DNA of 64,000 bases from assembly GCA_024305405.1 (NCBI GenBank), contig JAKNDB010000092.1, positions 3,625,501-3,689,500 on the forward strand, in the 5' to 3' direction. The DNA comes from Dirofilaria immitis (Eukaryota > Nematoda > Chromadorea > Rhabditida > Onchocercidae). The notes below the pieces were generated by a model. The model was not told the origin of the DNA, searched no databases, and saw only the letters and a list, made by a program, of their open reading frames with translations. Of this stretch, positions 38,179 through 52,600 are shown one piece after another. How positions within the stretch are numbered: position 1 is the stretch's first letter; each line of letters starts with the position of its first letter. A program made the translations under genes and the position numbers.

Positions 38179-40607
38179 ATCTTTAATAATTATTCTCGAA
38201 TTAGCAGTTAATTTTTTATTCGCCAAATTTAATTATTTCATTCTAACTAAAATCCTAAAAATTTTTCCAGAAAAAGAATCAGAATTTTGATACCAGTTAT
38301 GGTTTTATTAATATATCAAAATATGAATTCATAGTACTTAACAGTATAATAATTATTATATATATTCAAATAAATAATATCATTTTTATGCAAAATCTTT
38401 TGCATAATGCAAATTATATTGTATGAAAATATTCATTTCAAAAATTTTAGAATTGTTTTATAAAATTCCAAAGTTATTATCAGATTATTATTGATAAGTC
38501 AAATCCTAATTCTGTTTTGACATAACTAATGAATATTAGGATTTTAAAATTAGATGAAATGCTATTAAATTATGTCAAATGATTCGGTGATTGAAGATAA
38601 TAAATACTACACATGTCTATGTTAATTCAAATATGCAGGTAATTTATTTTTTAAGTTTTATTCTGGTAACTCTCGAAACTTTCAATTTTGATCTCGTCGA
38701 GAAAAATCTTTGCAAAATGCCAAAAAGAATGAAAGTTAAGTTCATGAAGTTTATTTTTGCTGATAAAGCGAAAATAATGCATTCACAATCTATATGCCGA
38801 ATATGGCTGAAGGTGAAATTAAAAATGACGAAATATTAGATTTCAATTATTTAACTGCTATCTTAAGCTATCATAAAATTTCACCTTTACAAAGTACTTT
38901 AGATCATTATAGATTCTAATACCATAATCTTTAGAATATCACAAATATATGAAATTATCAGAAATTTTGATTACTATGAGCTACTAGAAATGTGTATGCT
39001 AAAATGACGAAAGAATAGTTATTTGAGAAATTTATGATAGCAATTACTATATTCATTTAGCAACTTGTAATAAACATATATTAAATTGGAAAATTCATGA
39101 TAATAATTACCATATTATCCTATGCTGCTTCCCACTAAACCACCTTTTTCAGCTAACTTACTATTATAAATATAAATTTGATATGACAATAATAAGATAA
39201 AGATAGCTTGGTTCTTTTAGATGAATAGCTAAAATTAAATTTAGCAACAATCTATATATGCAATATTTTAACATATGTTTAATTTAAGTAATCAAATATA
39301 AATATTTACAAATTTTGCATCTAAATTTAGAAAATAGTAAACTAAAATTTAGTTTGAAATATCTTAAGTTGAATAATTGTTATTTTTTATATATTAGGAA
39401 AAACTGACCGAAATAAAATTAAACAACCGATGCAAATTTAAAATTATCAAATATTTGAACAGTTATGAAAAAATTCTGCAATTGTAATTAAAAACATTTC
39501 ATTTCGAAACTTATATTTCTTTAGAATGACATATTAAGACTACAATTTATATTCAAATAAAATTGAACAAATTCAAAAAAATTTTCAAGTTGAATATAAA
39601 TACAAAATAGCTTTTAAATAGCAAAATTTGATAATGAAATGTAATATCAGTATTTCATTGGTATCGAAATTGATATTTTAGTGCTTCAGAATACACTTAG
39701 AAAGCATGAATTATTTTCGCTGATATTTTACTATAAAGGGAATGTAATTTATTTACAATTTGTTTAATAGCAAATGTATCAATTCTCAAGGTTGTAGTTC
39801 TTTCCGATTCTCTGCTTTCCTATCGATTTCATTTCATACCACTCGACCGCTTTTCTCGAAATAAGAGCTCTTTACAATAAAACACAATTATTTGAATGGT
39901 AACAAGCAAGTTCGTACTATTTCAACTCTATGATTATGCAAATTTGAAATTCATTGATTATGCGAATGAGAAATCACAGTGATCAGCTTTTTCACTTGGA
40001 ATTGAGGAAAATCAATATCTTTCATTTTTTTAGAAAAATAAAAATGAATGTTAGTCAGTTTCTATGAAAGGTTAAGGTCATTTGAGTGATGGATATTCAA
40101 AGAAAATTCATAGAATATCCTTTAAAAGAGATGCCGCAAATAATATTTTTTTCTTTTCTCTTTTACGTTACCTTTATTATCCATTAGTTACAAACAAATT
40201 ACGATCACTTATTGAGTGCTTTTAATTATTGTTCTCGAATAAGACCACAAGTTAATTAACATCGATATGCTAATTAATCCTTTCAATAACATGGGATATT
40301 TTTATTCAATCATATACCAAAATTAATTTTCCATTCCTATGACTGTCCATATTTTATCAAATTATAAAATTCATATCATTCTCTATTTTACTGATCATAA
40401 TTTTTGGATATTGTCATTCTACTCTTTCTAACTTTTTTTTAAATAGTTCAGAATACTCTTTTTAAAAAGAATACAATTGAATATGTTATTATCTATAACA
40501 TATTATTACCGATATCTCAGAATTACAGTACTTTAATTTGACTTTTATTTAAATTTAAAAATTAGAAGTGAATAATCAAATAGCATTATGATCATATATG
40601 CTTTTTA
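38179..40607. other. AT-rich intergenic DNA
   Basis: No supported exon or RNA. The frame at 38591-38839 lacks splice signals and motifs. Confidence 0.5.
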
Positions 40608-40919
40608 TTATTTATTATTATTTAGTGTAGCAACAAAAGCAGCATTAAATTTATAGATATTATAATCACCTGAACGTGAGTAACCAACCAATGGATCTAA
40701 TGGTAGCGGTCGCTAAGGACCAGGTGTAATCATCTACCTTTCAATCTCTCTATCTCTTGTACCCAATGTCCTCATCGTCGTTGACACATCCTGACAATGA
40801 CCAATATTCATATATACAATGCATTATCGGGGGTTCTGAGTAAATGAACCATCCATCAGATTCATTTCCCAGAATCTATGAGACGATCGGCGACAATAGA
40901 CAATTGCTGGCCTTGTCAA
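40608..40919 (-). pseudogene. Decayed coding island, minus strand
   Basis: A GC-richer 310-bp patch carries one minus-strand reading frame of about 100 codons with only three internal stops (TAA, TAG, TAG). The most convincing part is 40712-40608, preceded by CCTTAG: it begins RPLPLDPLVGYSRSGDYNIY, continues KFNAAFVATLNNNK and ends in TAA. Upstream in the same frame are AIVYCRRSSHRFWEMNLMDG and IGHCQDVSTTMRTLGTRDRE. A low stop density in such AT-rich DNA argues for coding ancestry. The 3' piece could be a real last exon. No family recognised. Confidence 0.4.
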
Positions 40920-42351
40920 ATAATATCCATCATTTTCACTTTTTATTTTTTTCCTTTTTTTTTGTTTAAAAAGTTTTTCTTCAATAATATACGACAAATA
41001 TCATTGTCTATTCTCATATTCATGTGCATATTTTTCACTACTAAAAATGAAATAAACCGTTGATTTTCAATGGGATAATTCAAAAATAAAAGTAACCATT
41101 AATTTTAATAAAATAATTTTAATTGAAATATTCATAAATATTTCCTCTTCAATAATCATTTTTATTGTTTTCCTATAGTATAATGAAGTCATTTTTGATT
41201 TATAAATTTCTTTAATTTTTAATTATTTAATAGTTTTATTTTCTTCGAATTTTCCATAATTTTAAAAAATATGCTTCACTTTATAAGTTAATAGCTTTCG
41301 ATTCCTTTTTTCCCTCTCAGAAATTCATTCAAATATATCCTATTTGCTTTCTTAGTGCAACAGTGGAAACACGAAATGATTTATCCAATTATTGAATCAT
41401 AAAAGTTTGATTATAATCCATTATATTATTTAATTGTTTTAGTATCGATGTTGCCTTCTTTATGTAAAGTTTTGATTTTCCTGTAAAAATTAGTCGCTAA
41501 ATTTTTTTGAAAATAAAATTTAGTAAAATTGAAATATGTATTATAGACAGAAAATCGTATAATAATATCATCAAAATTTAATAATAAAAAAATCAATTGA
41601 TATAAGAAATCAATGAAAAAAATCTTAATTTTTGGTCGGAAGAAAATGAAAGGCATTAAGAGAACAGGTGCAATATATTGAAGCATTTGCCATAATAATT
41701 ATTGTGCATAGTTCATGAATTTTCAAATGATAGTTTCAAAAGTGATATGTTATATACAATACAATTCAAATTATCCACTGCTCATTTTTTTGTTCAAAAT
41801 CTTTTTGTCCTTAAAAGAGAATAAATTAATTAAAATATAAAAAGAAAATGATTAATTTATTAATAGTATAGTATATCTGATCAAATCTTTCATAAATTAA
41901 ATGATAAAAATTTTACAAAAAATATTAGAAAAATGTAATTTGAAACGTAAAATAATTATTGAACACTTTTATGTTATCATATATTTGCTAATATTTTTCG
42001 TTTTTATGATTAATTAAAATTCAAAAATTGTTTTCTAAAAATATTGATATTATACTTAAATTTTCATTTATCATTTCAATATTGAGTATGTCAAAAATGT
42101 TAGCAATATTCAGATTTCATTATTCATTTCAGTTATAAACAATTAACTATCTCTAATTTGAGTTCTTTCGTATTTTTCTTAACATTTTGAAATTTTAACG
42201 TATAGTTTTGATTTTGTTTTAATAAAATATAAATAACGGTAAATGGCCATTTTTTAGCTCATATCTAAGCGATTTGACTAATAATACTTAATAATATTAC
42301 ATTTCAATTTTTAAACGACGCAACTATTTCAGACGTAATTCTGACAAAATC
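40920..42351. other. AT-rich intergenic DNA and ZP gene 5' flank
   Basis: No exon called. CAACTATTTCAG at 42321-42332, 19 bp before the ZP start codon, resembles a spliced-leader acceptor. Confidence 0.5.
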
Positions 42352-45300
42352 ATGATAATAGTACGATTGTTATTGGTAATATTGGTACTACCATTTGCTA
42401 TTAATTCCGAAGGTTTTGGTATGTTAAAACAGTATATCAAACAACAGAGTTCACTTTTTAAATATATTTAAAAATTTTGATTTCCTTATAAGCAAAAAGT
42501 GACATGAGCAGTTTTGAATTTATAATATCGAATGCACATATGAATACTTTAGAATTAAATTCTTTTCCTAAAGTTATTGCTCCTTATATATAAATTTATT
42601 AAACTTAATTATTTATATCACTGATGAAATATATCATCCTTTAATGCTTTGTAATTCGAATAATTTATTCTTTATGTAATTCTTATTGCACATTAGATAT
42701 AAAAAAAATTTGAGAATGTGCATTCTTTAACTATTTTCGCAAGAAAAACTTTTTAGAATTATTCATGGAATTTATCTGCTTGCTGCATTTGTAGATAATT
42801 GTTTCCTTGATAACAATCTTGTTGAGTGATAGTCGATGATATGGAAAATTTAACTTTTAGCTTAGAGATGTTCAACTTATATTAAATTTAATTAAGTTGA
42901 CATTTTTATTCACTTAATTTCAAATTTACTTTTTTAATTTTTGTGATAGCAAAAATTTCAGTCGAAGAAGTATCTTGTACTGCTGATGCTATTAATGTAG
43001 TTTTGAATAAAACCGATCCGGATGTTCAACGTTGGATGTCAGATCCAAAAGCACAACCGATTGTTTATGTTTATGAGCACAAAACCCGTCCACCATGTGG
43101 TACAGCAATGAAAAAGGAAATTTGGTTAATTATAATTTCACAATTCCATATGGCGATCATTGTGATGTACATTTAACTGATTTGGTTTGTAGTAAATTTT
43201 TCCTTGCATTTGAAAATATTTTCATATTTAAGAAATTATATCACAACTTTTTTTTTGATTAATTATGCATAAAATGCGTTGATTAATGCGTTGATTAATT
43301 AAAATACATTTCGATTAGATATCATTTTTTTTTTTCTATCATGAATGTTACATTTATTTATTGTAATCTTTCAATGTATAATATTTTTATTATATCAAAT
43401 TTTTTCAACTTTTTCATTTATTATTTCAAAAGGAAAAAAAAAAGTGCTGAAATGAAAATGTGCTAATTTTGATTTTGCTTTCATTATAAAAGAAAATTTT
43501 GGCTTCGGTAATTGGGTTAATAAAAATAATTGAATTTTTAATTAAAATCTTTTAAAATTTAAAAACATTAAAAATTTTTATCTTTTTGGTTTATTTTATT
43601 TCGAATTTAGAAAATTTCCGAAATTTTCAGGAACCAAATTATCGTAACGCTGAGACGACAATAGCTCTTGAAGATAATGCTGATATTACACTATCGAAGA
43701 CTATACGTGTTAATCATGTATTTTGTTTATATACCAGAAGTGTGCAAACTATACGATTCAATGATATATCCAGGTTATCTTTGATCTCATTACTATATGT
43801 GATAAATTTATTAAAGTTTTAGCATAACTACTTGACCTAAATATGATCTAAACATAGGGCAATGTAGGATATATTCATTTATTTATTTATTATAGTTTAA
43901 TTAATTTTACTATTTCAATATAATTAACATTTTGAAAAGGCCAATAAATTAAAGATACAAATAATGCTGATATTACACCATCGAAGACTATATGTGTTAA
44001 TCATGTATTTTCTTTATATATTTTGATATGATATACATATGAATAAAATTAAACACAGAATAATATAAATTGTGCATTCAATGATGAAATTTTGATAATG
44101 GAAAAGATAATTTAACAAATGAGTTAATCATACTTTGATTCTTTGTCCTTTGCAAATTATAAATATAACAAATAAGAATAGCTTCATCTCTCTTTGATAC
44201 AACAATAATTTGAATTGAAGTGGTCATGAAGTAGTTGCATCAACTGGTGGAAAACCAAAACCTAAAGTCGAAATGATATTTCGTAGCATTGATGGCCGAC
44301 CTTTACGAGCTGCTAAATTTGGTGATATTGTTGAATTTTACGTCGCCCTTTCACCAGATAGTAAGTTAATGATTAAATTTTAAACTGTAGAATTTTATTA
44401 ATTATTGTTATTTATTATTAATATGCATCATAATATTGTAATCATTATTATATTTTTTATTAATAATATCATTCTACTTCGAAGTATTTACCATGAGGAA
44501 TTCTAATTTGGATAAAATTATTAATTAGCACGAATCACTTATCATGATTTGCGCAATGCATCGATAAGGAAATGATTCGAAAAATTAATCACAGCAAGAA
44601 ACAACAACTGCTAATTGTCGTAGTTTTCAGAAGCTTATCATGGAATTAGCCCAAAAGAATGTATGTTTTCTGATCGAGAAGATATGTCATCACCTGATGC
44701 AAAGCATTTGACTTTTGTTCAAAGCAGGTCAACGATATCCGCGAGTTTTGATTTAACATATATATGAATTTTTAATTTAACAATAAAAAATTTGAAGCAG
44801 CTATAGGAAGAACAATTTTCACGCGTGTGTTTTATATTTAATAAAACAATAAATAACATAATTTATGCAAATTCACACTATTTTTAAGTTGTCCGGTCGA
44901 TGAAATGAGTGAAATCATCGATCCATTGGCAAATGTCAATGAAGAAGTCTATTTTTCGAAATTTAAAACATTTCGTTTTGGTAATCAATCGACAGTATTT
45001 GCTCATTGCACCGTCCAAGTATGTCTCACTACTGAAGAATGTGCACAGGTATTATTAAAAACGATACTTATCCTCTTATCAGCAGCAATCTAGCATTGTC
45101 TGAAAGTGATAAAATCTATTTGAGTTTAAAATGACAAAAAAACTTTGCTTTAAATTCATTTATGTGCCAAGAATGGATTATCTAATTAATATTGCTAAAT
45201 TAGTTCCATTCTAAAAGAGAAAATTCTGAATTAGAAAACCATAAAAGAAATTTCTTGAAGCGCAGTCCTTTCTTTAATAAAAACTATATTTTACTGTTAC

Positions 45301-46562
45301 ATTTTACTTATTTTGAAATATTTTACTGAAATATGAATTTTTAAATATCTTCCTAGAAATGTTTCAAACGAATTAGCAATTCGAATTTAACTGCTGAGCG
45401 ATTACGTTTTCGACATAGACGACAACTGGAGAATGATTACTATGGAACAACAATTCGCAAACAAAATGCTATCAACGAAATTGCATTAACACGACCATTA
45501 ACTATTTTGGATGATATGGAAAGTAATGAAGGTTCTGGTACTTTCCTTTTTGTTCTCTTAATTTGCAAAATATAATTCAAATAATCTCACAACTATTTTC
45601 TGTCTACAGTAATTCTTTGGATTTAGAAATAGAAAATTTAAGATTACAATAATTTCGATATATTATTAAAATCATTTTTTTTTGAATATTTTGTGAAAAA
45701 GTATAATCTGAGACTTTGAACTATAGTTTTAAAACTTGAATTCTAGATTTCAAAGTATTTTATTGGTTGTTGAATTTTTATATATTAGTTGAAATATTTT
45801 GTTATGCTTTTTCTACAGTAAATGGCAAAAAGTGGAGCAATGTCTTATCAACAATACTATCATACCATTACCAATCTTTATCCTTATCTTATCCCTTTCA
45901 ATGATATCAATTGTTTGCTTAATTGGATTGATATTTACACTAAAGCGATTGGCTGCTTACAAAAAACTAGCGCCATACAATTTTGGTATTTACGGGTAAG
46001 TGGTATTGTATAATAAATTTATATTTTTATAATCACTCTTGTATCATTGAGCAATTTTTATCAGCTAGAAATCGTAGGTTTAATGTCATACTCACATTTT
46101 GATTACTTAAAATTAATTAATAAAGCATTTTAAAAGGGCAACAGATTTCGTTATTTTTTTGATTTTATATTTTCTGAATTCAATAATATATTATCGGATA
46201 TATTTCATAATGATAGTCTTCAAAGTTGTAATCAAATAAAAAGGGATGAAGAAAATAATTCAAAAAATTAATTAAAATTTCCAATCAATTTTGAATGAAT
46301 TATAAAATTTCAAATGATTCTCCTATATTAAAGATTTATCATAAAGAAAAAACGAATTCTTGCAATTATTCATCATTATAAATTACTTAATCTTTCATTA
46401 CGCCAATTTTGTAGTGCTTATTCTGGACCAACAGCATCACTTCCAGTACGACAGATAACCGATTCAGCGATACACAGTTTATCGAATAATGGCAATCCCG
46501 CAACTTGGATGGATCAATTATCGGCAGGAATCGATTATCCTTATGTACGAGAAATGTATTGA
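42352..46562 (+). CDS. Cuticlin-type ZP-domain transmembrane protein
   Basis: Single-pass secreted or surface protein of the nematode ZP/cuticlin-like family, which polymerises in apical matrix after furin release. Nine exons: 42352-42412, 42962-43184, 43631-43773, 44221-44360, 44631-44727, 44889-45048, 45357-45531, 45819-45995 and 46415-46562, about 441 residues. Signal peptide MIIVRLLLVLVLPFAINSEG. The ZP domain follows with regularly placed Cys (EVSCTADAINVVLN, RPPCGTAM, IPYGDHCDVHL, RVNHVFCLYTRSV, SPKECMFSDR, SCPVDEMSEI, FAHCTVQVCLTTEEC). A furin site FRHRR lies near residue 297, a TM helix (LPIFILILSLSMISIVCLIG) near 351-375, and a short cytosolic tail ends YVREMY. Two exons need one extra A: the A5 runs at 43111-43115 and 45827-45831. 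With these the total is exactly 442 codons. Exons 4 and 6 use AAG acceptors. Confidence 0.88.
43961..44020 (+). repeat. Intronic partial copy of ZP exon 3
   Basis: About 60 bp matching exon 3 positions 43674-43732 with only a few changes, lying 230 bp downstream in the next intron. The frame still reads ADITPSKTICVNHVFSLY, but there is no acceptor or donor at its edges, so it is a dead duplicate. Confidence 0.85.
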
Positions 46563-49500
46563 TTGATTGAACCTGTAAAACCTATAAATTATCATCTATC
46601 TGAATTCTTTTATTTACTTGCTTAATTATATTTTTGTTAAGACGCAATATGAGTGAAAAAGTGAACGAAAATAAAATTTATTCAACTGAATTTCTAAATT
46701 AAAATTCAAATTATTCAATCTATTAAATAATAAATTGCCTTTAGAATATCGGTAATCGGTAAACATAATTTTTTCAGTTACTTTTGACCATCACAACATT
46801 TCATACCGTTATTCAGTTGACACACAATATGACAATATTACAGTTTGTTTAATTTTTCATTTTGTTTACACCAAAAGGACCAATTAATAACTTTAGTTGT
46901 AAAATCATTTTGCTATCATTCTGAAATCAATCTTTTATTTTTAATCCGTTATATTATTTGTTTGTTCTCTTATGTTGTGTCCTGTTAACACTGAACATAT
47001 CATTTCTCAATTCGCTAAACACTTTTTTCATCTTCAGCTTTTAAATTACTTATCCAATATTTTTGGATGTTTCCTGAAATTATCATTTACTTCCATATGT
47101 TTATTTACTTTCTTTACTTTTATTATTTTATTTACTTCCTGTTGCATATTTATTTTCATCCAGCAATTTTTTACTTCATTTAATTGTAATAAAATTTGAC
47201 AGAAATTTACTTGTTTCGTTTATCCTTGTTCCGATTCAAATTCGTTTATTTAAGGTTTCTAAAAAAGGTCAGACGTTGCTGAAATGTATGTCGAGACTAA
47301 TAGATTATTATGAGTGACGCATATACTTATAAATATAGAAATTTTATTTAAAAAAAGTTTCTAACGGAAATGTACCAATTTTCATACACAAAAATATTTA
47401 CAAAGATAGAGTCTACAAAAATTTTTTGTAAGATATTGTGAAACTAGATTTTACAATATTTTATAAAAGCAATTTTTATCGGGTAATCTTGTGTAGACTT
47501 GCTGATTATATAATATATATTATTTTTATTCTTGTTACAGTAACTGCATTTCACAAAGTATTGCTTTACAATATGTCTAAAAGTTGATTACAAAATGTTA
47601 TTGAAACAAATTTTTCTGTTAGGCTAGTTTTTCGGTAATTTTGGAAACTTTTTCATTACATTTACTCAGTTATCATGTTCATGAACTTATCGTCTTGAAA
47701 AACTTCGAATCGAAGTTGGTCTTCTTGATATTAGACTTAATAGGGATGATACGGGTGACATTCAGAATAACAGTTGTTAAATAGTATATTATGAAATAAT
47801 TTGAAAATGTAATTTTGATTTACATGTCAGTTTTCAGTGTAAAACTAGCAGTGAATAAAATTTGTTATGAATTTGGAACAAACTGCTGGTCATCAGAAAT
47901 ATTCGTCATTTTATGATAGTAATATCTTAATATTTACTGAGTACTTCAATATATTTGAAATTGCTTTCCGAACTAACTGGTCGCTAAATATTCTGGTGGA
48001 TAAATCAATTAAATCAAAAATACATATCAATTAATTAACGAATATGAATACCATATATAATAGTATTGAATTTTATGTAATTGTTGTTTAATGCCGTATT
48101 TTACAAACGTTTCCATTTTTCCTAACGACATTAAGATAAATCGTAATTTTTTAATGTTTATCAATATTAATTAAATGCTTTCGAAACAAAGCAGTTCATC
48201 TGCCATGAATCCATGATAAAAATAATCATTGCAATGAAATTAGTTATCATTATACAGATCGATTTATTAAAATAGCTATTATCGTAAAATTCATGAAATT
48301 AAAAATACTACTAATAATATAACGAGCAGTTTATTCCAATAAGTCAAACACCGAAAGGACATTTTATTAAGCAGCTGCCACTCTTTCATAGCTTTCAAGG
48401 AAGGATTAAATTATTTTTGGTTAGTAAATAAATATGTTCGAATGGATATTGACATAAATTGAACTAAAACTTCTAAGAAACCTTTAATTGAATCGAAAAT
48501 GGAAAAATGATGATATTCCTCAAAAACATTCGCAGATTTTACTCATATCGTCTAATTTCTTTAATAAAATTGTTGTAATAAAATTTTTTTCCGAAAAACT
48601 TTTTAAATTCAAATGCTTTAAATTATAAAAATATATGCTATTAATCAGATTCTTGACATTTTTAGTTCCTAAAGATTCATTTATGTGTCATTTTTAAATT
48701 TATTCGAATTTATAATTTTTGTCCATTTTGCAAATATATTTAATTATTAGTACTATTGAAAAGTCCAAATGCTCTTTGTAAATTTTAAGCATTTCTTCTC
48801 ACAAATCGTCAAGCATTCCTTCTTACGGATCGTTCGAAGATTGCCTAAAAGTTATAAATTATATTTTTGGAATTCATTGCACATTATTAAACTCTTCTTT
48901 ATTAGATAATACATATATGCTAAAAGTAAATAAATCCATTTAGGCATTCTTTCACATCTCGTAAAAATACATCGCTAAAAAAATCAAGAAAGTAAGCCCA
49001 AGAAACTCTCTCACGAAAAGAAAAAATAACTAAATAGTCGTCCAATTCTATCTTAAAATAAGAAAAATATTCATTACACTATTAAGATCTAACATGAAAA
49101 GATATTTTTGAAATGAATAATAATTTGTTCATAATCAATGATATCAATTGAAATAATGCTACTTTAAAATTTGATATTTTTTTAATATCATAAACAGAGA
49201 AGGAAATGCATTAATATATTTATAATATGTGATAGATATTTTCAAATAATAATATATCAGGGAAAAACAGTTTTAAGGTAGAGTAAATGATAAAAGTAAT
49301 TCTTAAGATCGATCGAACAAATTTTTATGCGAATAGTAAGGAAGGAAAGTAAAAATAAACATTTATTTCATTAAAAAGTTAAAATATTGATATTTTGGAA
49401 AATTTTTAAAATTATCAGGATTAAATTTTAAATTCAACTATGAAATTTAACTAAAATGTTTCCAAAGCAATATCTAATTTGTTACTTTTCATTCTAATAA

Positions 49501-49657
49501 TCCCTTATTTCCTCTATTCTTTCTCATCCTCTTTTCATGACATTTCCTCAGCAAGAATCTTAAATAGATTCTCTTATCTTAAATTATCATTTGGTTCAAA
49601 TTCTTTTTAAATAGAATAAATTTCATAAATAATTAAAAATGTGCTCGATGATTATTT
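46563..49657. other. Intergenic DNA with one exon-like patch
   Basis: 3' UTR of the ZP gene followed by AT-rich DNA. A less AT-rich patch at 47623-47784 follows an acceptor-like TTTTTCTGTTAG and stays open for 53 codons on the plus strand (includes LIVLKNFESKLVFLILDLIG) to a TAG; other frames of the same patch are also partly open, so strand and reality are unresolved. Confidence 0.35.
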
Positions 49658-52600
49658 TCACATAATTTTAAAAATTAGATGCAGCTTTCGATAATTAAAA
49701 TGTATTAAAATTCGTACAAAATAATGATTAGCTGCTTCAGTGCCCTTTAATTCTATAGCTTTTTGGCGATTTTCGTTTGTGGTCTTCCTGATATATTTTT
49801 CTGTCCAGAATATAGCGAATGGTAAAGTTAATGCGTATATCGGAGTTTGTTGTGCACCTGAATGTAACTGAAATTTTTCACATAATTCTCACATATAAAT
49901 TTAGGTGCTGAACATTTTGAATTCGCATTAATACAACGAACAATTTATTGATAGCATAATTTTCTCATTAAATTGGACGATATAATTTTGAAGCTTTATG
50001 CTCAAGACATCGATAACTCAACAATATTTGAAACTTGCAATGACATAAGTTTAAATCATTTCGAAATATGAAAAATTCCCTTTAATATTCAAATGCTTAG
50101 TTAATTCGAAGAATTCAAATGATTGCTTCATTCTTTTATAAACTTTTAATTTATCTATAGTTTGAAAATGATGACGAATATACATTTCTGATGATTTATT
50201 TGTCATAAAATTTGTAATAATATTAATGTGTTTAATTTTTGAGCCTAAAACATATAAAAATTTACAAATAACTTCTCTGATGCAAATTGCTGAATTTTTC
50301 ATTTTATTATTTTGGTTGTAATTTTATAATTTTTCTAAATAATTTTAATCTTGTCATTAATTTTCTATATTAGCCTTATTTTATATATTCAAAATATTTT
50401 TTTAATCATTTTCATATTCCTTAAGATAAATTAGTTGCAGCAAAGAAAATCAAATTGGAAGTGATAGTAATTTGTTGTAACAAAAATTTAGTTGTTCATA
50501 GTAACGAAAACAAAATTACTGATATAACGATGATTGAGGAAATGATATGAAAGGAGATTATAATATACTTTTCTTTTCTCCACAATTATTTTATTAGAAA
50601 TATCAACAATAAGCGAGTAGCTGTTGAAGCAGAATGACACATGATATTATTAACGAGACGGCTTATTCAAATTCAACGAGAAATTTGGAGAGTTATTTAA
50701 CGCAATGGCAGAAATTAGATATATGCTTAAGAATCTGTGCATGAAATTTTATTCTGTTTCATTTTGCATGCTGAACTGTTGTCCATGTTTTCTATTCAAG
50801 CATGCATATTTTGTATAAATTTGAGAAAATTCGAAATTACAATTAGAATTATAAGAGTTAAAACTCACCTTCCAAATACATAACATATTTAAGAGATAAT
50901 TTGAAACCGAAAGCAAAATACGCAAACAGTGCCCCCAGGTAAATTGCTAAGAATAGAGAATAAAATACCATCATCGGTGTTAGTATTTGAAGGGAATTGA
51001 TATTTTCCATGATTTGATAGCGATGTGATAGATTGACATGAATTTTGTTACGGTAAAATCTCTAAAAGCATGCATCAATATCCAAATGATATAAAAATTA
51101 TGGCAAAAAGTAATTAAAAGGAAAATCTAAAGTTTGACATTAGAAATCAAAAGGTATTTTCTACAGTTACCAGAATATTTTTTACTTATTATTTTAAGAA
51201 TATAACTGTTGTAATACGGAATTGTGAGTATATGACTCATGTCAAGAGTCTGAGCAATACAGCAAAAAGTATGATCTTCACTAATTTAACTTTTGGCGAA
51301 AATTGAAATAATTTATAATATAGAATATATCTAAATGATTAAATTATTTATTGCATAACTTATTGTCCAATATTAATCAATGTTACGATGTCTAATGACC
51401 AATCATTTATTTAATTCTAATCTTTATTAACTATAACAAAGTTTATGCATACAATGTTTAAAATACTGAAATCTATGTTTATTTTTCTGAAATATTGTAA
51501 TGATCGAACTTCGCGCATATTTGAATATTGTCAACCTCACATTCTTTATTCTATAATTCCTTCCTATAACGAATGTACGATATGTCATCGCTCATTATGA
51601 AGACCAAGGAAGGATCATCAATACGAAAATGATCTGAGGTTAGTTGTCATGTTTCAAGCAGTGGTTGCTCAATCAAGCAATATCGGAAATTTGTCATTTT
51701 TTCCACTCTTACATCATTTGATTACTAATCTCATCCTAACTTTTCGCTTTAAAACATATTTTAGTTATATTATTAAATATCTTTCCGCTTATTTTGTTCA
51801 ATGCATTCATTACAGAATAAAAATCATCGCAATCGGCATATTGAATTTGAGATTTTAACTACCCAAATTTAAAGCCACAACAAAGAAACTTATTTTCCTA
51901 ACGTATTTCCCGGCAAGAAGAAAAGGTTTTTCTACAACTTTAATAGTTTAGCATCATAATCTATTTGTCCTTTATGTGATTTATTAATCAAATCGTGTAA
52001 ATATGCCACCATAACTTGGCATCAATTTCTCGATGATTTTAAAAAATGCAGCACTTGCATCAATCTATCTATTAATTAATTTGATAATGCATAATTTATA
52101 AATGAGGAATTAGGAATAATGAATCAAATTGCCTTGTTAATGGAAAATAAAACTGGATATGTTAAAGCAGAGATGAAAGCAGCAGTCGCATAAAAGCCCA
52201 GGATCGTAGCAATTTTGGAGCGCCTTCTTTACTCGATCCCGAACAATAAACTATCTTTTCCGAATCAAGCAGTTTAAAATCGCTAAATATATAGAGGATG
52301 CTTCCAGTCCCAATACTTGCCTAAATATCTTATGAAAAAGAATATGATATGAACATCTCGAAAGCCTAACGTGATAAACATCATTAGAAACATTTGCAGA
52401 TTTTGATTGAGATGCAGCATTTACTGAATTTGCTTAAATGGTCGGCGATACATTTAAATTCTCCTTCATACCTGCGTCATGGTAAGAATAATGGCGATAC
52501 TTCTACCAAATTTTTCATATCTTGATGAGAAATACGTGGCAATAGCTCGCTCGATGACTATTGTAGGCACCGAAGCTGCGTTTAGAAATGATGTCAGAAT

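Noticed and set aside
40878..41063. Plus-strand frame starting MRRSATIDNCW
   Set aside because: It is antisense to the better-supported minus-strand coding island and turns into Phe/Ile-rich random sequence.
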